Assembly (NCBI GenBank): GCA_035650495.1
Contig: DASRHK010000173.1
Span: forward strand, 1-17,356
DNA length: 17,356 nucleotides
Reading direction: 5' to 3'
Origin: DASRHK01 sp035650495
GTDB lineage: Bacteria; Pseudomonadota; Gammaproteobacteria; Nevskiales; Nevskiaceae
Shown: positions 1-8,580 of the stretch, one piece after another
Layout of the letters: each line of letters opens with the position of its first letter
How positions within the stretch are numbered: the first letter of the stretch is position 1
The notes under the pieces: generated by a model
Told to the model about the DNA's origin: nothing
The model's input: only the letters and a program-made list of their open reading frames with translations
Database searches by the model: none
Translations under genes and position numbers: made by a program

Positions 1-1
1 T

Positions 2-1576
2 GATCTGAAGAACGCCAATCCGCGCGCCGACATCTCCGTGAAGCTCGTCGCCGAAGTCGGCGTCGGCACCGTTGCCGCGGGCGTCGCGAAAGCCAAGGCC
101 GATCATGTCGTCATCGCCGGTCACGACGGCGGCACCGGCGCCTCGCCGCTGTCGTCCGTGAAGCACGCCGGTGCGCCGTGGGAGCTCGGTCTCGCCGAGA
201 CGCAGCAGACGCTCGTGCTCAATCGACTGCGCTCGCGCATCCGCGTGCAGGCGGACGGCCAGATGAAGACCGGACGCGACGTGGTGATCGCGGCACTGCT
301 CGGCGCCGACGAAGTCGGATTCGCGACCGCGCCACTCGTCGCCGAAGGCTGCATCATGCTGCGCAAGTGCCATCTCAACACCTGCTCCGTGGGCGTGGCG
401 ACGCAGGATCCCGTGCTGCGCAAGAAGTTCGCCGGCAAGCCCGAGCACGTCGTGAACTATTTCTTCTTCGTCGCCGAAGAGGCGCGCCAGATCATGGCGC
501 AGCTCGGCGTGCGCACCTTCAACGACCTGATCGGGCGCTCGGAGCTCCTCGACAAGTCGCAGGCGATCACGCACTGGAAGGCCAAGGGGCTCGACTTCTC
601 GCGCATCTTCTACCAGCCGCCGGTGCCGGTGTCGGTGTGGCGCTATCAGACCGAGACGCAGGACCATGGGCTCGCCAAGGCGCTCGATCACAAGCTGATC
701 GCACAGGCGCAGGCTGCGCTCGAGAAGGGCGAGAAGGTCCTGATCATCTCGCCGGTGCGCAACGTCAATCGCACGGTCGGTGCGATGCTCTCCGGCGAAG
801 TGGCGAAGAAGTACGGTCACGCGGGATTGCCGGACGACACCATTCACATCCAGCTGCAAGGCACCGCCGGGCAGTCGCTCGGTGCGTTCCTCGCGCACGG
901 CATCACGCTCGATCTCGTCGGCGACAGCAACGACTACGTCGGCAAGGGACTCTCGGGCGGACGCATCATCGTGCGACCGAACACGGACTTCCGCGGCTGG
1001 GCGGTCGACAACATCATCGTCGGCAACACCGTGCTCTACGGCGCGATCGCGGGCGAAGCATTCTTCAACGGCGTCGCCGGCGAGCGCTTCGCGGTGCGAA
1101 ACTCCGGCGCGACGGCGGTCGTCGAAGGCACCGGCGACCACGGCTGCGAGTACATGACCGGCGGCACCGTCGTCGTGCTCGACAAGACCGGTCGCAATTT
1201 CGCCGCAGGCATGTCCGGCGGCGTCGCCTACGTCTACGACGTCAACGGCGACTTTGCGAAGAAGTGCAACACGGCGATGGTCGCGCTGGAGCCGCTCGCG
1301 ACGACGGAAGAGCAGACCGCGAAGGTCGACCGCTCGATCTGGCACAGCGTGCAGCGCGGCGGCCAAGCGCAGACCGACGAGGCGATCCTGAAGAAGCTCA
1401 TCGAGCGTCACTTCAAGTACACGGGCAGCACGCGCGCGCGCAACATCCTCGACGGCTGGGCCAACGAGCGCAAGAAGTTCATCAAGGTGTTCCCGCACGA
1501 ATATCGCCGCGCGCTCGGCGAGATCGCGGCCGCGAAGGCGATCGCGGCGCCGGCGAAGCAAGCGGTCGCGGCTTAA
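2..1576 (+). CDS. gltB: Glutamate synthase large subunit, C-terminal third (partial)
   Basis: The reading frame is already open at base 2, so the gene enters from the left; 524 residues are visible of a family usually near 1,500. GltB makes two glutamates from glutamine and 2-oxoglutarate in the cytoplasm, using electrons passed from GltD. The visible part starts in the FMN-binding synthase domain (GHDGGTGASP near residues 40-49). Next come the three cysteines of the 3Fe-4S cluster (C-x5-C-x4-C, fragment residues 117, 123, 128) and then the C-terminal GXGXG beta-helix domain (GTAGQSLGAF, GKGLSGGRI, GNTVLYGA, MTGGTVVVL). The glutaminase domain lies outside the window. gltD follows after 16 bases, as in the usual gltBD operon. 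The frame is intact to the TAA stop, and identification is near certain. Confidence 0.97.
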   Translation, partial: DLKNANPRADISVKLVAEVGVGTVAAGVAKAKADHVVIAGHDGGTGASPLSSVKHAGAPWELGLAETQQTLVLNRLRSRIRVQADGQMKTGRDVVIAALLGADEVGFATAPLVAEGCIMLRKCHLNTCSVGVATQDPVLRKKFAGKPEHVVNYFFFVAEEARQIMAQLGVRTFNDLIGRSELLDKSQAITHWKAKGLDFSRIFYQPPVPVSVWRYQTETQDHGLAKALDHKLIAQAQAALEKGEKVLIISPVRNVNRTVGAMLSGEVAKKYGHAGLPDDTIHIQLQGTAGQSLGAFLAHGITLDLVGDSNDYVGKGLSGGRIIVRPNTDFRGWAVDNIIVGNTVLYGAIAGEAFFNGVAGERFAVRNSGATAVVEGTGDHGCEYMTGGTVVVLDKTGRNFAAGMSGGVAYVYDVNGDFAKKCNTAMVALEPLATTEEQTAKVDRSIWHSVQRGGQAQTDEAILKKLIERHFKYTGSTRARNILDGWANERKKFIKVFPHEYRRALGEIAAAKAIAAPAKQAVAA

Positions 1577-1592
1577 GGACGGAAGAACAGCA

Positions 1593-3056
1593 ATGGGCAA
1601 GCCAACGGGATTCCTGGAGCTTCCGCGTCAGAAGGAGACGTATCTTCCGATCGACGCGCGCATCAAGAACAACAAGGAGTTCGTCCTCGTGCTCGAGGAC
1701 GACAAGGCGCGCAAGCAGGGCGCGCGCTGCATGGACTGCGGCACGCCGTTCTGCATGACCGGTTGTCCGGTGAACAACATCATCCCGGATTGGAACGACC
1801 TGGTGTACACGGGCAGCTACGCAGCCGCGCTCGACACGCTGCACTCGACCAACAACTTCCCGGAGTTCACCGGACGCGTTTGTCCGGCGCCCTGCGAAGC
1901 CGCGTGCACGCTCAACGTGAACAACGATCCGGTCGGCATCAAGTCGATCGAGCTGTTCATCGTCGAGAAGGGCTGGCAGAACGGCTGGATCAAGCCGCAG
2001 CCGGCGATGATCAAGACCGGGAAGAAAGTCGCGGTCGTCGGCTCCGGACCCGCGGGACTCGCCGCCGCGCAGCAGCTCGCGCGCGCCGGCCACGACGTCA
2101 CCGTGTTCGAGAAGAACGATCGCATCGGCGGACTGCTTCGCTACGGCATCCCGGGCTTCAAGCTCGACAAGACCTTCATCGATCGCCGCCTCGAGCAGAT
2201 GCAGGGCGAAGGCGTGACCTTCCGCACCGGCGTCTACATCGGCGACGACAAGCTCAACGACATCACCAACTGGGCGAAGGAAACCATTTCGGGCAAGCAG
2301 CTCCTGAAGGATTTCGACGCCGTGCTGCTCACCGGCGGCGCGGAGCAGGGACGTGATCTGCCGGTGCCGGGCCGCGATCTCGACGGCATCCACTTCGCGA
2401 TGGAGTACCTGCCACAGCAGAACAAGGTCGACGCGGGCGACAAGGTGAAAGGGCAAATCCGCGCCGACAGCAAGCACGTCGTCGTGATCGGCGGTGGCGA
2501 CACCGGGTCCGACTGCGTCGGCACCAGCAATCGCCACGGTGCCGCGAGCGTCACGCAATTCGAATTGCTGCCGCAGCCGCCGGTGGAGGAGAACAAGCCG
2601 CTGGTGTGGCCGTACTGGCCGATCAAGCTGCGCACCTCGTCGTCACACGAGGAAGGCTGCGAGCGCGACTGGTCGGTCGCGACCAAGCGCTTCGAGGGAA
2701 AGAACGGCAAGGTCGAGAAGCTGATCGCCGCGCGGCTCGAGTGGAAGGACGGCAAGATGAGCGAAGTGCCCAATTCCGAATTCGAAGTGAAGGCCGATCT
2801 CGTCCTGCTCGCGATGGGCTTCGTGTCGCCGGCGCAGCAGGTGCTTTCCACATTCGGCGTCGAGAAGGACGCGCGCGGCAACGCGAAGGCGACGACCGAC
2901 GGCGAGGGCTGCTACAAGACTTCCGCCGACAAGGTGTTCGCGGCCGGCGACATGCGCCGCGGCCAGTCGCTGGTGGTCTGGGCGATCCGCGAAGGCCGTC
3001 AGGCCGCGCGCGCGGTGGACGAATTCCTGATGGGAGCTTCGGACTTGCCGCGCTAA
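1593..3056 (+). CDS. gltD: Glutamate synthase small subunit (NADPH oxidoreductase)
   Basis: This 487-aa protein takes electrons from NADPH through FAD and iron-sulfur clusters and delivers them to GltB. An N-terminal ferredoxin-like region carries cysteines 46, 49, 54 and 58 (CMDCGTPFCMTGC), with a second set at 97, 101 and 105 (CPAPCEAAC), the pattern that holds the family's 4Fe-4S clusters. An FAD Rossmann motif (VVGSGPAGLAAA) lies near residues 148-159. An NADPH Rossmann motif (VVIGGGDTGSDC) lies near 297-308. A late AAGDMRRGQSLVVWAI segment is the FAD-contacting end typical of the family. Length and domain order are normal. The ATG follows GGAAG by 7 bases, and the 16-base gap after gltB supports one operon. 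Confidence 0.97.
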   Translation: MGKPTGFLELPRQKETYLPIDARIKNNKEFVLVLEDDKARKQGARCMDCGTPFCMTGCPVNNIIPDWNDLVYTGSYAAALDTLHSTNNFPEFTGRVCPAPCEAACTLNVNNDPVGIKSIELFIVEKGWQNGWIKPQPAMIKTGKKVAVVGSGPAGLAAAQQLARAGHDVTVFEKNDRIGGLLRYGIPGFKLDKTFIDRRLEQMQGEGVTFRTGVYIGDDKLNDITNWAKETISGKQLLKDFDAVLLTGGAEQGRDLPVPGRDLDGIHFAMEYLPQQNKVDAGDKVKGQIRADSKHVVVIGGGDTGSDCVGTSNRHGAASVTQFELLPQPPVEENKPLVWPYWPIKLRTSSSHEEGCERDWSVATKRFEGKNGKVEKLIAARLEWKDGKMSEVPNSEFEVKADLVLLAMGFVSPAQQVLSTFGVEKDARGNAKATTDGEGCYKTSADKVFAAGDMRRGQSLVVWAIREGRQAARAVDEFLMGASDLPR

Positions 3057-3076
3057 GGCGCGTCGGCTCGGTCCGG

Positions 3077-3082
3077 TAGAAT
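3077..3082 (+). promoter_or_regulatory. Possible -10 element (TAGAAT) for the membrane protein-methyltransferase-yceH run
   Basis: TAGAAT followed by CGCGGG lies 28 bases before the ATG at 3111, in the only gap (54 bases) between gltD and the next gene. The same layout (TANAAT a short way before a start) recurs before the genes at 5828 and 8917. No convincing -35 hexamer is visible at 16-18 bases upstream, so this rests on the -10 match and position alone. Confidence 0.35.
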
Positions 3083-3110
3083 CGCGGGCTTCGCTCACCA
3101 GGAAGTCCCC

Positions 3111-3620
3111 ATGGCTCCGCAGGTCCTCGTGCCGGCGCTGATGGTGCCGCTGTTCGGTTTCGTGCTCTATCGTCGCGTTCGTCGCAACATCGGTCGCCAG
3201 CCGCTCAAGCCCTCGCAGCTCAAGGCGCGCATGGCGATCCTCGCGTTCGCCACGCTGATGATCGTGATGAACTTCGCGAAGACTGCCGATCTGCAGCTTG
3301 CGATGGCGCTCGGTGCGCTGCCCGGTCTCGCGCTGGCGCTCTGGGGCGTGAAGCTCGCGCACATCGAATCCACGCCGCAGGGCGTCTTCTACACACCGAA
3401 TCCGTACCTCGGCATTGCGATTTCGATCCTGCTCATCGGACGCATCGTCTATCGCATGGTGCAGATGGGACCCATGATGCAGTCGCCGCAAGCGATGAGC
3501 TCGCCCGCGGCGATGTACACGCCGCTGACCATGGCATTGTTCGGCCTCGTGATCGGCTATTACGTCGCGTACTGCGCCGGCCTGCTCTGGCGCGCGCGAG
3601 AGAACCCACAAGCCGCATGA
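3111..3620 (+). CDS. Small integral membrane protein, CcdC/DUF1453-like
   Basis: This is a 169-aa protein with about four hydrophobic segments, near residues 3-20, 42-58, 64-82 and 98-115, plus one near 138-160. Arg-rich stretches follow the first (YRRVRRNIGR) and the last (LLWRARE). The order of a short membrane anchor, an Arg patch, paired helices, a short extramembrane strand (HIESTPQGVFYTPN) and an Arg-flanked helix resembles the CcdC/DUF1453 family. I infer that from architecture only, and no catalytic motif is visible. The ATG follows AGGAAG by 6 bases. Its stop overlaps the next start (ATGA, 3617-3620), so the two proteins are probably made together, and the partner methyltransferase might act at the membrane. 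Function unknown. Confidence 0.8.
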   Translation: MAPQVLVPALMVPLFGFVLYRRVRRNIGRQPLKPSQLKARMAILAFATLMIVMNFAKTADLQLAMALGALPGLALALWGVKLAHIESTPQGVFYTPNPYLGIAISILLIGRIVYRMVQMGPMMQSPQAMSSPAAMYTPLTMALFGLVIGYYVAYCAGLLWRARENPQAA

Positions 3621-5116
3621 AGCGCTCGCTGCTCGAGCTGATGCAGTGCCCGTACTGCGGCGGGCGCTTCGAGATTTCCAGCGAGGTCGAAGGCGACACC
3701 GATCGACTCACCTATGGCCTGCTGCGCTGCCGATGCTTCGAGTTCCCGGTCGTCGACGGCGTGCTTTTGCTCTCGCTGTCGAAGGGCTACGGCGGACCCG
3801 AAGAGGAGATCCAGCCCTACGTGCCGCTGCAGGTCGCGGCGCTCAGGCATCTGCAGAAGCGCGACGTCGCCGGATTCCGCGCGTGGATGCGCAGGCACAT
3901 GCCACTCGCGGCAGAGCTCCTCGACGGCGGACCTGAGCAGCCGTATCTGACGTTCTCGGCGCGCGTCGGTCATGCGCTCGATCCGCAGATCGAGAAGTAT
4001 CTGCAGGACGTCGGCCGCTTCGAAGTGCTCGGGCACGCCGCGATGCCGCCGCCGAGCCCGACGCAGAAAGTGAAGACGACGCTGCGCAAGCTCAAGCGCG
4101 GGATGCGTCGCGCGGGCGATGCGGCGACGCTGCACCCCGGACGCTCCGAGGAGCTGGCGCGCCTGCAGGACTACTACGCGACGCGCTTCTATTCGCCGCG
4201 CGCGAACGCGCTCGCGCTGAGGCTCGGCTCGTTGCCATGGGGCGCACGCGTGCTGTCGCTGTGCTGCGGTCACGGCGTCTTCGAGAATCTGCTGCGGGCG
4301 CTCGAGATTGCGACCGAGCCGGTCAGCGTCGACGGTCAGCTGATCAATCTGCTGGTCACGCGCCGCTACGCGAACCGCAGCGGCAGCTTCATCCTGCACG
4401 ACGTGCAGTACCCGATGCCGTTCCGCGACGGCGCGTTCGATTCGGTGTTCTCTTCGACGTGCCTGCCGGAGATCCCTGCGCAGAAGACGTTCGCGGAAGA
4501 GGCGATCCGCTGCACCGCCGGCAGCGGCTGGACCTTCTTCGACGGCATCTGGAACCTCGAGTCCGGCGTGGCGCGCATCAATCCCGAGCGGCACTACCGC
4601 TTCGCGCAGAACTTCTTCGCGCGGCTGGAGGATTACATCTCCTTCTTCCACGAATGCGCCGGCACGCAGCGCCAGATCGGCATCGACGTGCCGCGCGCCA
4701 CCGCCGACTATCGCGACAGCGGACGCTGGATGTTCGAGCCCGGCGAGATCGACGCGCGGTTGCGATTGCGCGAGGCGCTCGAGCTCTCGGCGCTGATCGT
4801 CGACCCCAAGCAGTTCGCCGGATTCGCGGTATCGTCGCCGCTCAAGGCGATGCGTCCGGAGAAGCTGTCGGTGAGCCCCGCGTATCAATTCGAGGACAAG
4901 ATCGGCGCAGATCTGCACTTCAAGCGTCGGCCGGCCTTCGCGACGTTCGACGCCGTGCTGGCGTCCAGGCGCTTCGCCGGCTATCCCGAGCGGCTGAACT
5001 TGAAGGGTGCGCAACTGTCCGACCCGACGTTCCTGTTCGAGCAGTTCTGCGCTGCGACGATGGTCTTCCTGCCAACCAGCTTCGATCGCGAGTCGAAGCC
5101 GCTGTCGGTGCAATAG
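3617..5116 (+). CDS. SAM-dependent methyltransferase with N-terminal Trm112-like zinc ribbon
   Basis: This 499-aa protein begins with a short zinc-ribbon-like module: C11-x2-C14 (CPYC) paired with C38-x-C40 (RCRCFEFPVVDGVLLL), similar to Trm112-type leaders on many bacterial methyltransferases. A basic linker follows (about residues 150-170), then a class I Rossmann fold. Motif I is VLSLCCGHGVFE (212-223), an acidic residue at D239 sits where the SAM ribose contact is expected, and motif IV-like PFRDGAFDSVFSS spans 268-280. The last roughly 200 residues are not recognisable and may bind the substrate. The start is fixed by ATGA overlap with the upstream membrane protein. The substrate is unknown; the family includes lipid, quinone, RNA and small-molecule enzymes, and nothing here decides between them. 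Confidence 0.85.
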   Translation: MKRSLLELMQCPYCGGRFEISSEVEGDTDRLTYGLLRCRCFEFPVVDGVLLLSLSKGYGGPEEEIQPYVPLQVAALRHLQKRDVAGFRAWMRRHMPLAAELLDGGPEQPYLTFSARVGHALDPQIEKYLQDVGRFEVLGHAAMPPPSPTQKVKTTLRKLKRGMRRAGDAATLHPGRSEELARLQDYYATRFYSPRANALALRLGSLPWGARVLSLCCGHGVFENLLRALEIATEPVSVDGQLINLLVTRRYANRSGSFILHDVQYPMPFRDGAFDSVFSSTCLPEIPAQKTFAEEAIRCTAGSGWTFFDGIWNLESGVARINPERHYRFAQNFFARLEDYISFFHECAGTQRQIGIDVPRATADYRDSGRWMFEPGEIDARLRLREALELSALIVDPKQFAGFAVSSPLKAMRPEKLSVSPAYQFEDKIGADLHFKRRPAFATFDAVLASRRFAGYPERLNLKGAQLSDPTFLFEQFCAATMVFLPTSFDRESKPLSVQ

Positions 5117-5120
5117 CGTC

Positions 5121-5798
5121 ATGGCCGAGCTCCTGCTCAGCGCCAACGAAGCGCGCGTCATCGCGGCGCTGGTCGAGAAGTCGATCACCACGCCGCAGTA
5201 CTACCCGATGAGCGTGAACGCGATCATGCTCGCGGCGAACCAGAAGTCCTCGCGCAATCCGGTGATGAACCTGTCCGAGGGCGACACCGCCGCGGCGCTG
5301 AACCGCCTCGAAGAGCAGAAGCTCGCGTCGCGCGACGAGCACAGCGGCCGCGTCGTGAAGTGGCGCCATCGCTTCAATCATCAGATGCTCCTGCAGAGCC
5401 AGCCGATGGCGGTGCTCGTCGCGCTGATGCTGCGCGGCCCGCAGACCGTCGCCGAGCTGCGCGCGAACGCCGCGAATCTCGCCGGGCCGCCCGACGCCGA
5501 GTCGATGCAGAAAGCGATCGAGGATCTGTCGGATCGTGCCCAGCCTTTACTGATGCTGTTGCCCCGTGCGCCGGGCCAGAAGGAAGCGCGCTACGCGCAC
5601 ACGCTGTGCGGCACGCCGGCGACGCCGGAGCCTTCGCACGTCGAGGACGTTGCGACTGCACCGCGGCAGCCCAAGGCGGACACCACCTGGCTCGAGCAGC
5701 GCGTGGCGGCGCTCGAAGAGCGTGTCGCGGAGCTCGAGCGTCGGTCGGTCACGGGCGGCTCGATCGCCAAGACGGACGTCGACGCGCCAGGCGCGTAA
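5121..5798 (+). CDS. yceH: YceH family protein (UPF0502/DUF480)
   Basis: This 225-aa protein closely follows E. coli YceH. It starts LSANEARVIAALVEKSITTP, then has YPMSVNAI and NQKSSRNPVMNLSE, a second winged-helix-like repeat (ALMLRGPQTVAELR), and a C-terminal coiled coil (LEQRVAALEERVAELERR, about residues 193-210). Two winged-helix modules are known for the family, but its biological role is not established. The frame stays open upstream to 5007; I chose the ATG at 5121 because family homology begins there and the preceding stop is only 4 bases away. No clear ribosome binding site precedes it, so translation is probably coupled to the methyltransferase gene. The TAA stop overlaps the possible -10 element of pyrF. 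Confidence 0.93.
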   Translation: MAELLLSANEARVIAALVEKSITTPQYYPMSVNAIMLAANQKSSRNPVMNLSEGDTAAALNRLEEQKLASRDEHSGRVVKWRHRFNHQMLLQSQPMAVLVALMLRGPQTVAELRANAANLAGPPDAESMQKAIEDLSDRAQPLLMLLPRAPGQKEARYAHTLCGTPATPEPSHVEDVATAPRQPKADTTWLEQRVAALEERVAELERRSVTGGSIAKTDVDAPGA

Positions 5799-5801
5799 AA
5801 T
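5796..5801 (+). promoter_or_regulatory. Possible -10 element (TAAAAT) for pyrF-hemE-yihG
   Basis: TAAAAT begins on the TAA stop of yceH and ends 26 bases before the pyrF ATG. It matches five of six consensus bases. No good -35 hexamer is seen at the right spacing within the end of yceH. If real, it would give a very short leader and an independent start for the pyrF cluster. Confidence 0.35.
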
Positions 5802-5827
5802 CTGCCAAATCCAACTCGCGAGGCCCC

Positions 5828-6541
5828 ATGCCCGTGATCCCCGCGCACGAGCGCCTCATCGTCGCGCTCGACGTTCCCGATGCCGCCGCCGCCCGCGCCA
5901 TGGTGGTCGAGCTCTCCGACAGCGTCGTCTTCTACAAGATCGGTCTCGAGCTTGCGATGGGCACCGGCTTCTTCGGCCTGCTCGACTGGCTCAAGGCCGA
6001 GAACAAGAAAGTGTTCGTCGATCTGAAGTTCTTCGACATCCCCGAGACCGTCGCGCGCGCCGTGAAGAACCTCGGTGATCGCGGTGCGGATTTCTGCACC
6101 GTCCACGGCAACCAGGCGATCATGGAAGCCGCCGCCGGCGCGAAAGGGCACGGACTGAAAGTGCTGGCGGTCACCGCGCTGACCAGCCTCGATCGCGGCG
6201 ACCTCGACGACCTCGGCTTCAAGTGCGACGTCGCGGAGCTCGTACTGTCGCGCGCGCGCCGCGCGTTCCAGGCGCATTGCGATGGCGTCGTCTCGTCGGG
6301 GCTGGAGGTCGAGCGCCTGCGCAAGGAGGCGCCGCGCGAATTGATCGCGGTGACGCCGGGCATCCGGCCGGTCGACAACAAGATGGACTTGTCCGATCAG
6401 AAGCGCGTGATGACGCCGGCGAAGGCGATCAAGGCCGGCGCCGACTATCTCGTCGTCGGCCGGCCGATCCGCGATGCGAAGAACCGTCGCGAAGCGGTCG
6501 ATGCGATCCAGCGTGAGATCGCGGGAGCCGCGACGCCGTGA
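5828..6541 (+). CDS. pyrF: Orotidine 5'-phosphate decarboxylase
   Basis: This 237-aa cytoplasmic enzyme catalyses the last step of UMP synthesis, decarboxylating OMP. The family's catalytic array is present: D15 in VALDVPD, K37 in FYKIGLE, and the D-x-K-x-x-D signature at 65-70 (VDLKFFDIP). The phosphate-binding segments VTPGIRP and VVGRPI lie near the C-terminus. Length is normal for the bacterial short form. The frame is open far upstream through yceH, but homology starts at MPVIPAHERLIVALDV, so I take the ATG at 5828. The stop overlaps the GTG start of hemE by four bases (GTGA), indicating coupled translation. Confidence 0.97.
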   Translation: MPVIPAHERLIVALDVPDAAAARAMVVELSDSVVFYKIGLELAMGTGFFGLLDWLKAENKKVFVDLKFFDIPETVARAVKNLGDRGADFCTVHGNQAIMEAAAGAKGHGLKVLAVTALTSLDRGDLDDLGFKCDVAELVLSRARRAFQAHCDGVVSSGLEVERLRKEAPRELIAVTPGIRPVDNKMDLSDQKRVMTPAKAIKAGADYLVVGRPIRDAKNRREAVDAIQREIAGAATP

Positions 6542-7611
6542 GCGAGCTCGAGAACGATCGCTTCCTGCGCGCGCTGCGTCGCGAGAGCGTGGACCGCACG
6601 CCGGTGTGGATGATGCGCCAGGCAGGTCGCTACCTGCCGGAATATCGCGCCACGCGCGAGCGCGCGAAGACGTTCATGACGCTGTGCAAGACGCCGGAGC
6701 TCGCGTGCGAAGTGACGCTGCAGCCGCTCGCGCGCTATCCGCTCGACGCCGCGATCCTGTTCTCCGACATCCTCACCGTTCCCGACGCGATGGGCCTGGG
6801 CCTGAAGGTGCTCGAAGGGCAGGGGCCGGTGTTCGACCATCCCGTGCGTGACGCCGCGGCAATCGCGAAGCTCGGTATACCCGATCCGGAGAAAGAACTG
6901 CGCTACGTGATGGACGCCGTGCGCACGATCAAGTCCGCGCTGGCCGGCAAAGTGCCGCTGATCGGATTCGCCGGCAGTCCATGGACGATCGCGACCTACA
7001 TGGTCGAGGGCCGCGGCGGTCACGACTTCGAGCGCGTGAAAGCGCTCGCCTACGATCAGCCGGCGGCACTCGACACTTTGTTACAAAAACTTTCCGCCGC
7101 CGTCGGCCTCTATCTCGAGAGCCAGATCGCGAGCGGAGCCGACGCAGTGATGATCTTCGACACCTGGGGCGGCGTGCTGTCGCCCGCAGCGTTCGAGCGT
7201 TTCTCGCTCGCTCCGATGGCGCACATCGTCCGCCACGTGAAGGCGGCATCGCCGGCGACGCCGGTGATCCTGTTCACCAAGAACGGCGGCCAGCATCTCG
7301 AAGCGCTGGCCGATACCGGCTGCGACGCGCTCGGTGTGGACTGGACCACCGATCTCGGCGTCGCGCGCTCGCGCGTGGGCGATCGCGTCGCGCTGCAAGG
7401 CAATCTCGATCCTTGTATCTTGCTGGCGAGGCCCGAGCGCATCCGCGCGGAGGTCGGCAACGTATTGCGCAGCTATGGTCCAGGCAACGGTCACGTGTTC
7501 AATCTCGGTCACGGCATCCTCCAGCACACGCCGCCGGAGCACGCGGCCGCGATGATCGACGCCGTGCAAGAGCTTTCGGCGCCATACCACGCGCAGGCGA
7601 AGCGAGCCTGA
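6538..7611 (+). CDS. hemE: Uroporphyrinogen decarboxylase
   Basis: This 357-aa enzyme converts uroporphyrinogen III to coproporphyrinogen III in heme synthesis, in the cytoplasm. Both family signatures are present: PVWMMRQAGRYLPEYR (22-37, with the substrate-binding arginines R27 and R31) and GFAGSPWTIATYMVEG (about 142-157). The metal-free active-site aspartate is expected in ILFSDIL, and the late FNLGHGILQHTPPE holds the conserved histidine. The start is GTG at 6538, overlapping the pyrF stop; no later ATG retains the N-terminal signature. A one-base gap leads to the next gene. Length and motifs are complete. Confidence 0.97.
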   Translation: MSELENDRFLRALRRESVDRTPVWMMRQAGRYLPEYRATRERAKTFMTLCKTPELACEVTLQPLARYPLDAAILFSDILTVPDAMGLGLKVLEGQGPVFDHPVRDAAAIAKLGIPDPEKELRYVMDAVRTIKSALAGKVPLIGFAGSPWTIATYMVEGRGGHDFERVKALAYDQPAALDTLLQKLSAAVGLYLESQIASGADAVMIFDTWGGVLSPAAFERFSLAPMAHIVRHVKAASPATPVILFTKNGGQHLEALADTGCDALGVDWTTDLGVARSRVGDRVALQGNLDPCILLARPERIRAEVGNVLRSYGPGNGHVFNLGHGILQHTPPEHAAAMIDAVQELSAPYHAQAKRA

Positions 7612-7612
7612 A

Positions 7613-8551
7613 ATGCTCGCCGCGCTGCTGCCCGCGCCGATCGCCGGACTCGTCAACGGCGCGCTGATCATCGCCGCGGTGATCTTCTGGGGCGGGCTGA
7701 TCAACGTGCTCGGCTTGCTCAAGCTGATCCTGCCGTTCAAGCCGGCGCAGGATGTGTTGCGCCGGCTCGCGGTGGGCTTCGCGGAGAACTGGGCGGCGAC
7801 GATCCGCGTCATCGCGCGCCTGATGCACGCTCCGCAGTGGGAAATCGACTGGCGCGGTGAGCTCGACCGCAACCAGAGCTACCTGCTGATCAGCAATCAC
7901 CAGTCGTGGGCCGACATCCTCATCCTGTTCGACATCTTCCACGGCCGCGTGCCGCTGACGCGCTTTTTCCTGAAGCGCGAGCTGCTCTGGGTGCCGATTG
8001 TCGGCGCCGGCTGCTGGGCGATGGATTTCCCGTTCATGAAGCGCCACTCGCGCGAAGCGATCGCCGCGAACCCGGCGCTGCGCAACGAAGACCTCGAGAC
8101 CACGCGCCGCGCCTGCGAGATCTTCAAGACGGCGCCGGTGACGGTCGTGAACTTCGCGGAGGGCACGCGCTTCACCGAAGCCAAGCGCGTCGCGAAGGAA
8201 TCGCCGTATCGGCATCTGCTGCGGCCGAAGTCCGCCGGCCTGTCGTTCACCTTGAACGCGATGGGCGAGCAGTTCGCCGGCATCATCGACGTGACCTTCG
8301 CGTATCGGCCGACGGGCGACAGGCCGATCCTGTGGAGCTGGCTGTGCGGCGGGCAGAATCATCTCGCCATCCACGTCGACCTGCTGCCGATCCCGCAGGA
8401 GCTGGTGCACGGCAACTACGACAGCGATCCGGAATTCCGCGCCCGGTTCCAGGAATGGATCAACACGCTGTGGGCGCGCAAGGACAAGCGGCTCGAGGCG
8501 ATGCTGTACAACAAAGCGGCGGGTCGCCCCGCCGCCCTGAATCACTCGTAA
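7613..8551 (+). CDS. yihG: Acyltransferase, YihG type (PlsC/LPLAT superfamily)
   Basis: This 312-aa inner-membrane protein is expected to acylate a lysophospholipid such as 1-acylglycerol-3-phosphate. A hydrophobic N-terminus (about 8-42) anchors it. The superfamily HX4D catalytic pair is H96-D101 in SNHQSWADI, and the acceptor-binding block is FAEGTRF (181-187), here with A where many relatives have P or V. Extensive agreement with E. coli YihG includes YFLK/FFLK-type block III, CWAMDFPFMKRHSR, LETTRRACE and the C-terminal HVDLLPIP and WINTLWARKDKRLEAML. This favours YihG over PlsC itself. The ATG is one base after the hemE stop, so it is the third gene of that unit. Stop TAA at 8549-8551. 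Confidence 0.92.
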   Translation: MLAALLPAPIAGLVNGALIIAAVIFWGGLINVLGLLKLILPFKPAQDVLRRLAVGFAENWAATIRVIARLMHAPQWEIDWRGELDRNQSYLLISNHQSWADILILFDIFHGRVPLTRFFLKRELLWVPIVGAGCWAMDFPFMKRHSREAIAANPALRNEDLETTRRACEIFKTAPVTVVNFAEGTRFTEAKRVAKESPYRHLLRPKSAGLSFTLNAMGEQFAGIIDVTFAYRPTGDRPILWSWLCGGQNHLAIHVDLLPIPQELVHGNYDSDPEFRARFQEWINTLWARKDKRLEAMLYNKAAGRPAALNHS

Positions 8552-8580
8552 AAGGCTCGCGCGCCACGCGCGCGCCCGGC
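8550..8580 (-). terminator. Rho-independent terminator of the small exported protein gene
   Basis: Read on the minus strand just after the stop at 8583-8581, a 7-base stem CGCGCGC, loop GTG, GCGCGCG (plus-strand arms 8558-8564 and 8568-8574) is followed by AGCC and then TTTT. The T run on this strand fits termination of the minus-strand gene. On the plus strand the same hairpin lacks a T run after it, so it would be a weaker stop for the yihG transcript. Confidence 0.65.

Noticed and set aside
178..1758. A 526-codon open frame on the plus strand
   Set aside because: It is a shifted reading of gltB and the start of gltD, which are intact in their own frames.
3560..5191. A 543-codon open frame on the minus strand
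   Set aside because: It is antisense to the methyltransferase, which has clear motifs; the antisense product has no recognisable domain.
5360..5827. N-terminal extension of PyrF
   Set aside because: It lies within yceH in another frame; PyrF homology begins at 5828.
8558..8574. GC-rich hairpin as a terminator for yihG on the plus strand
   Set aside because: There is no T run after it on that strand; the T run is on the minus strand side.
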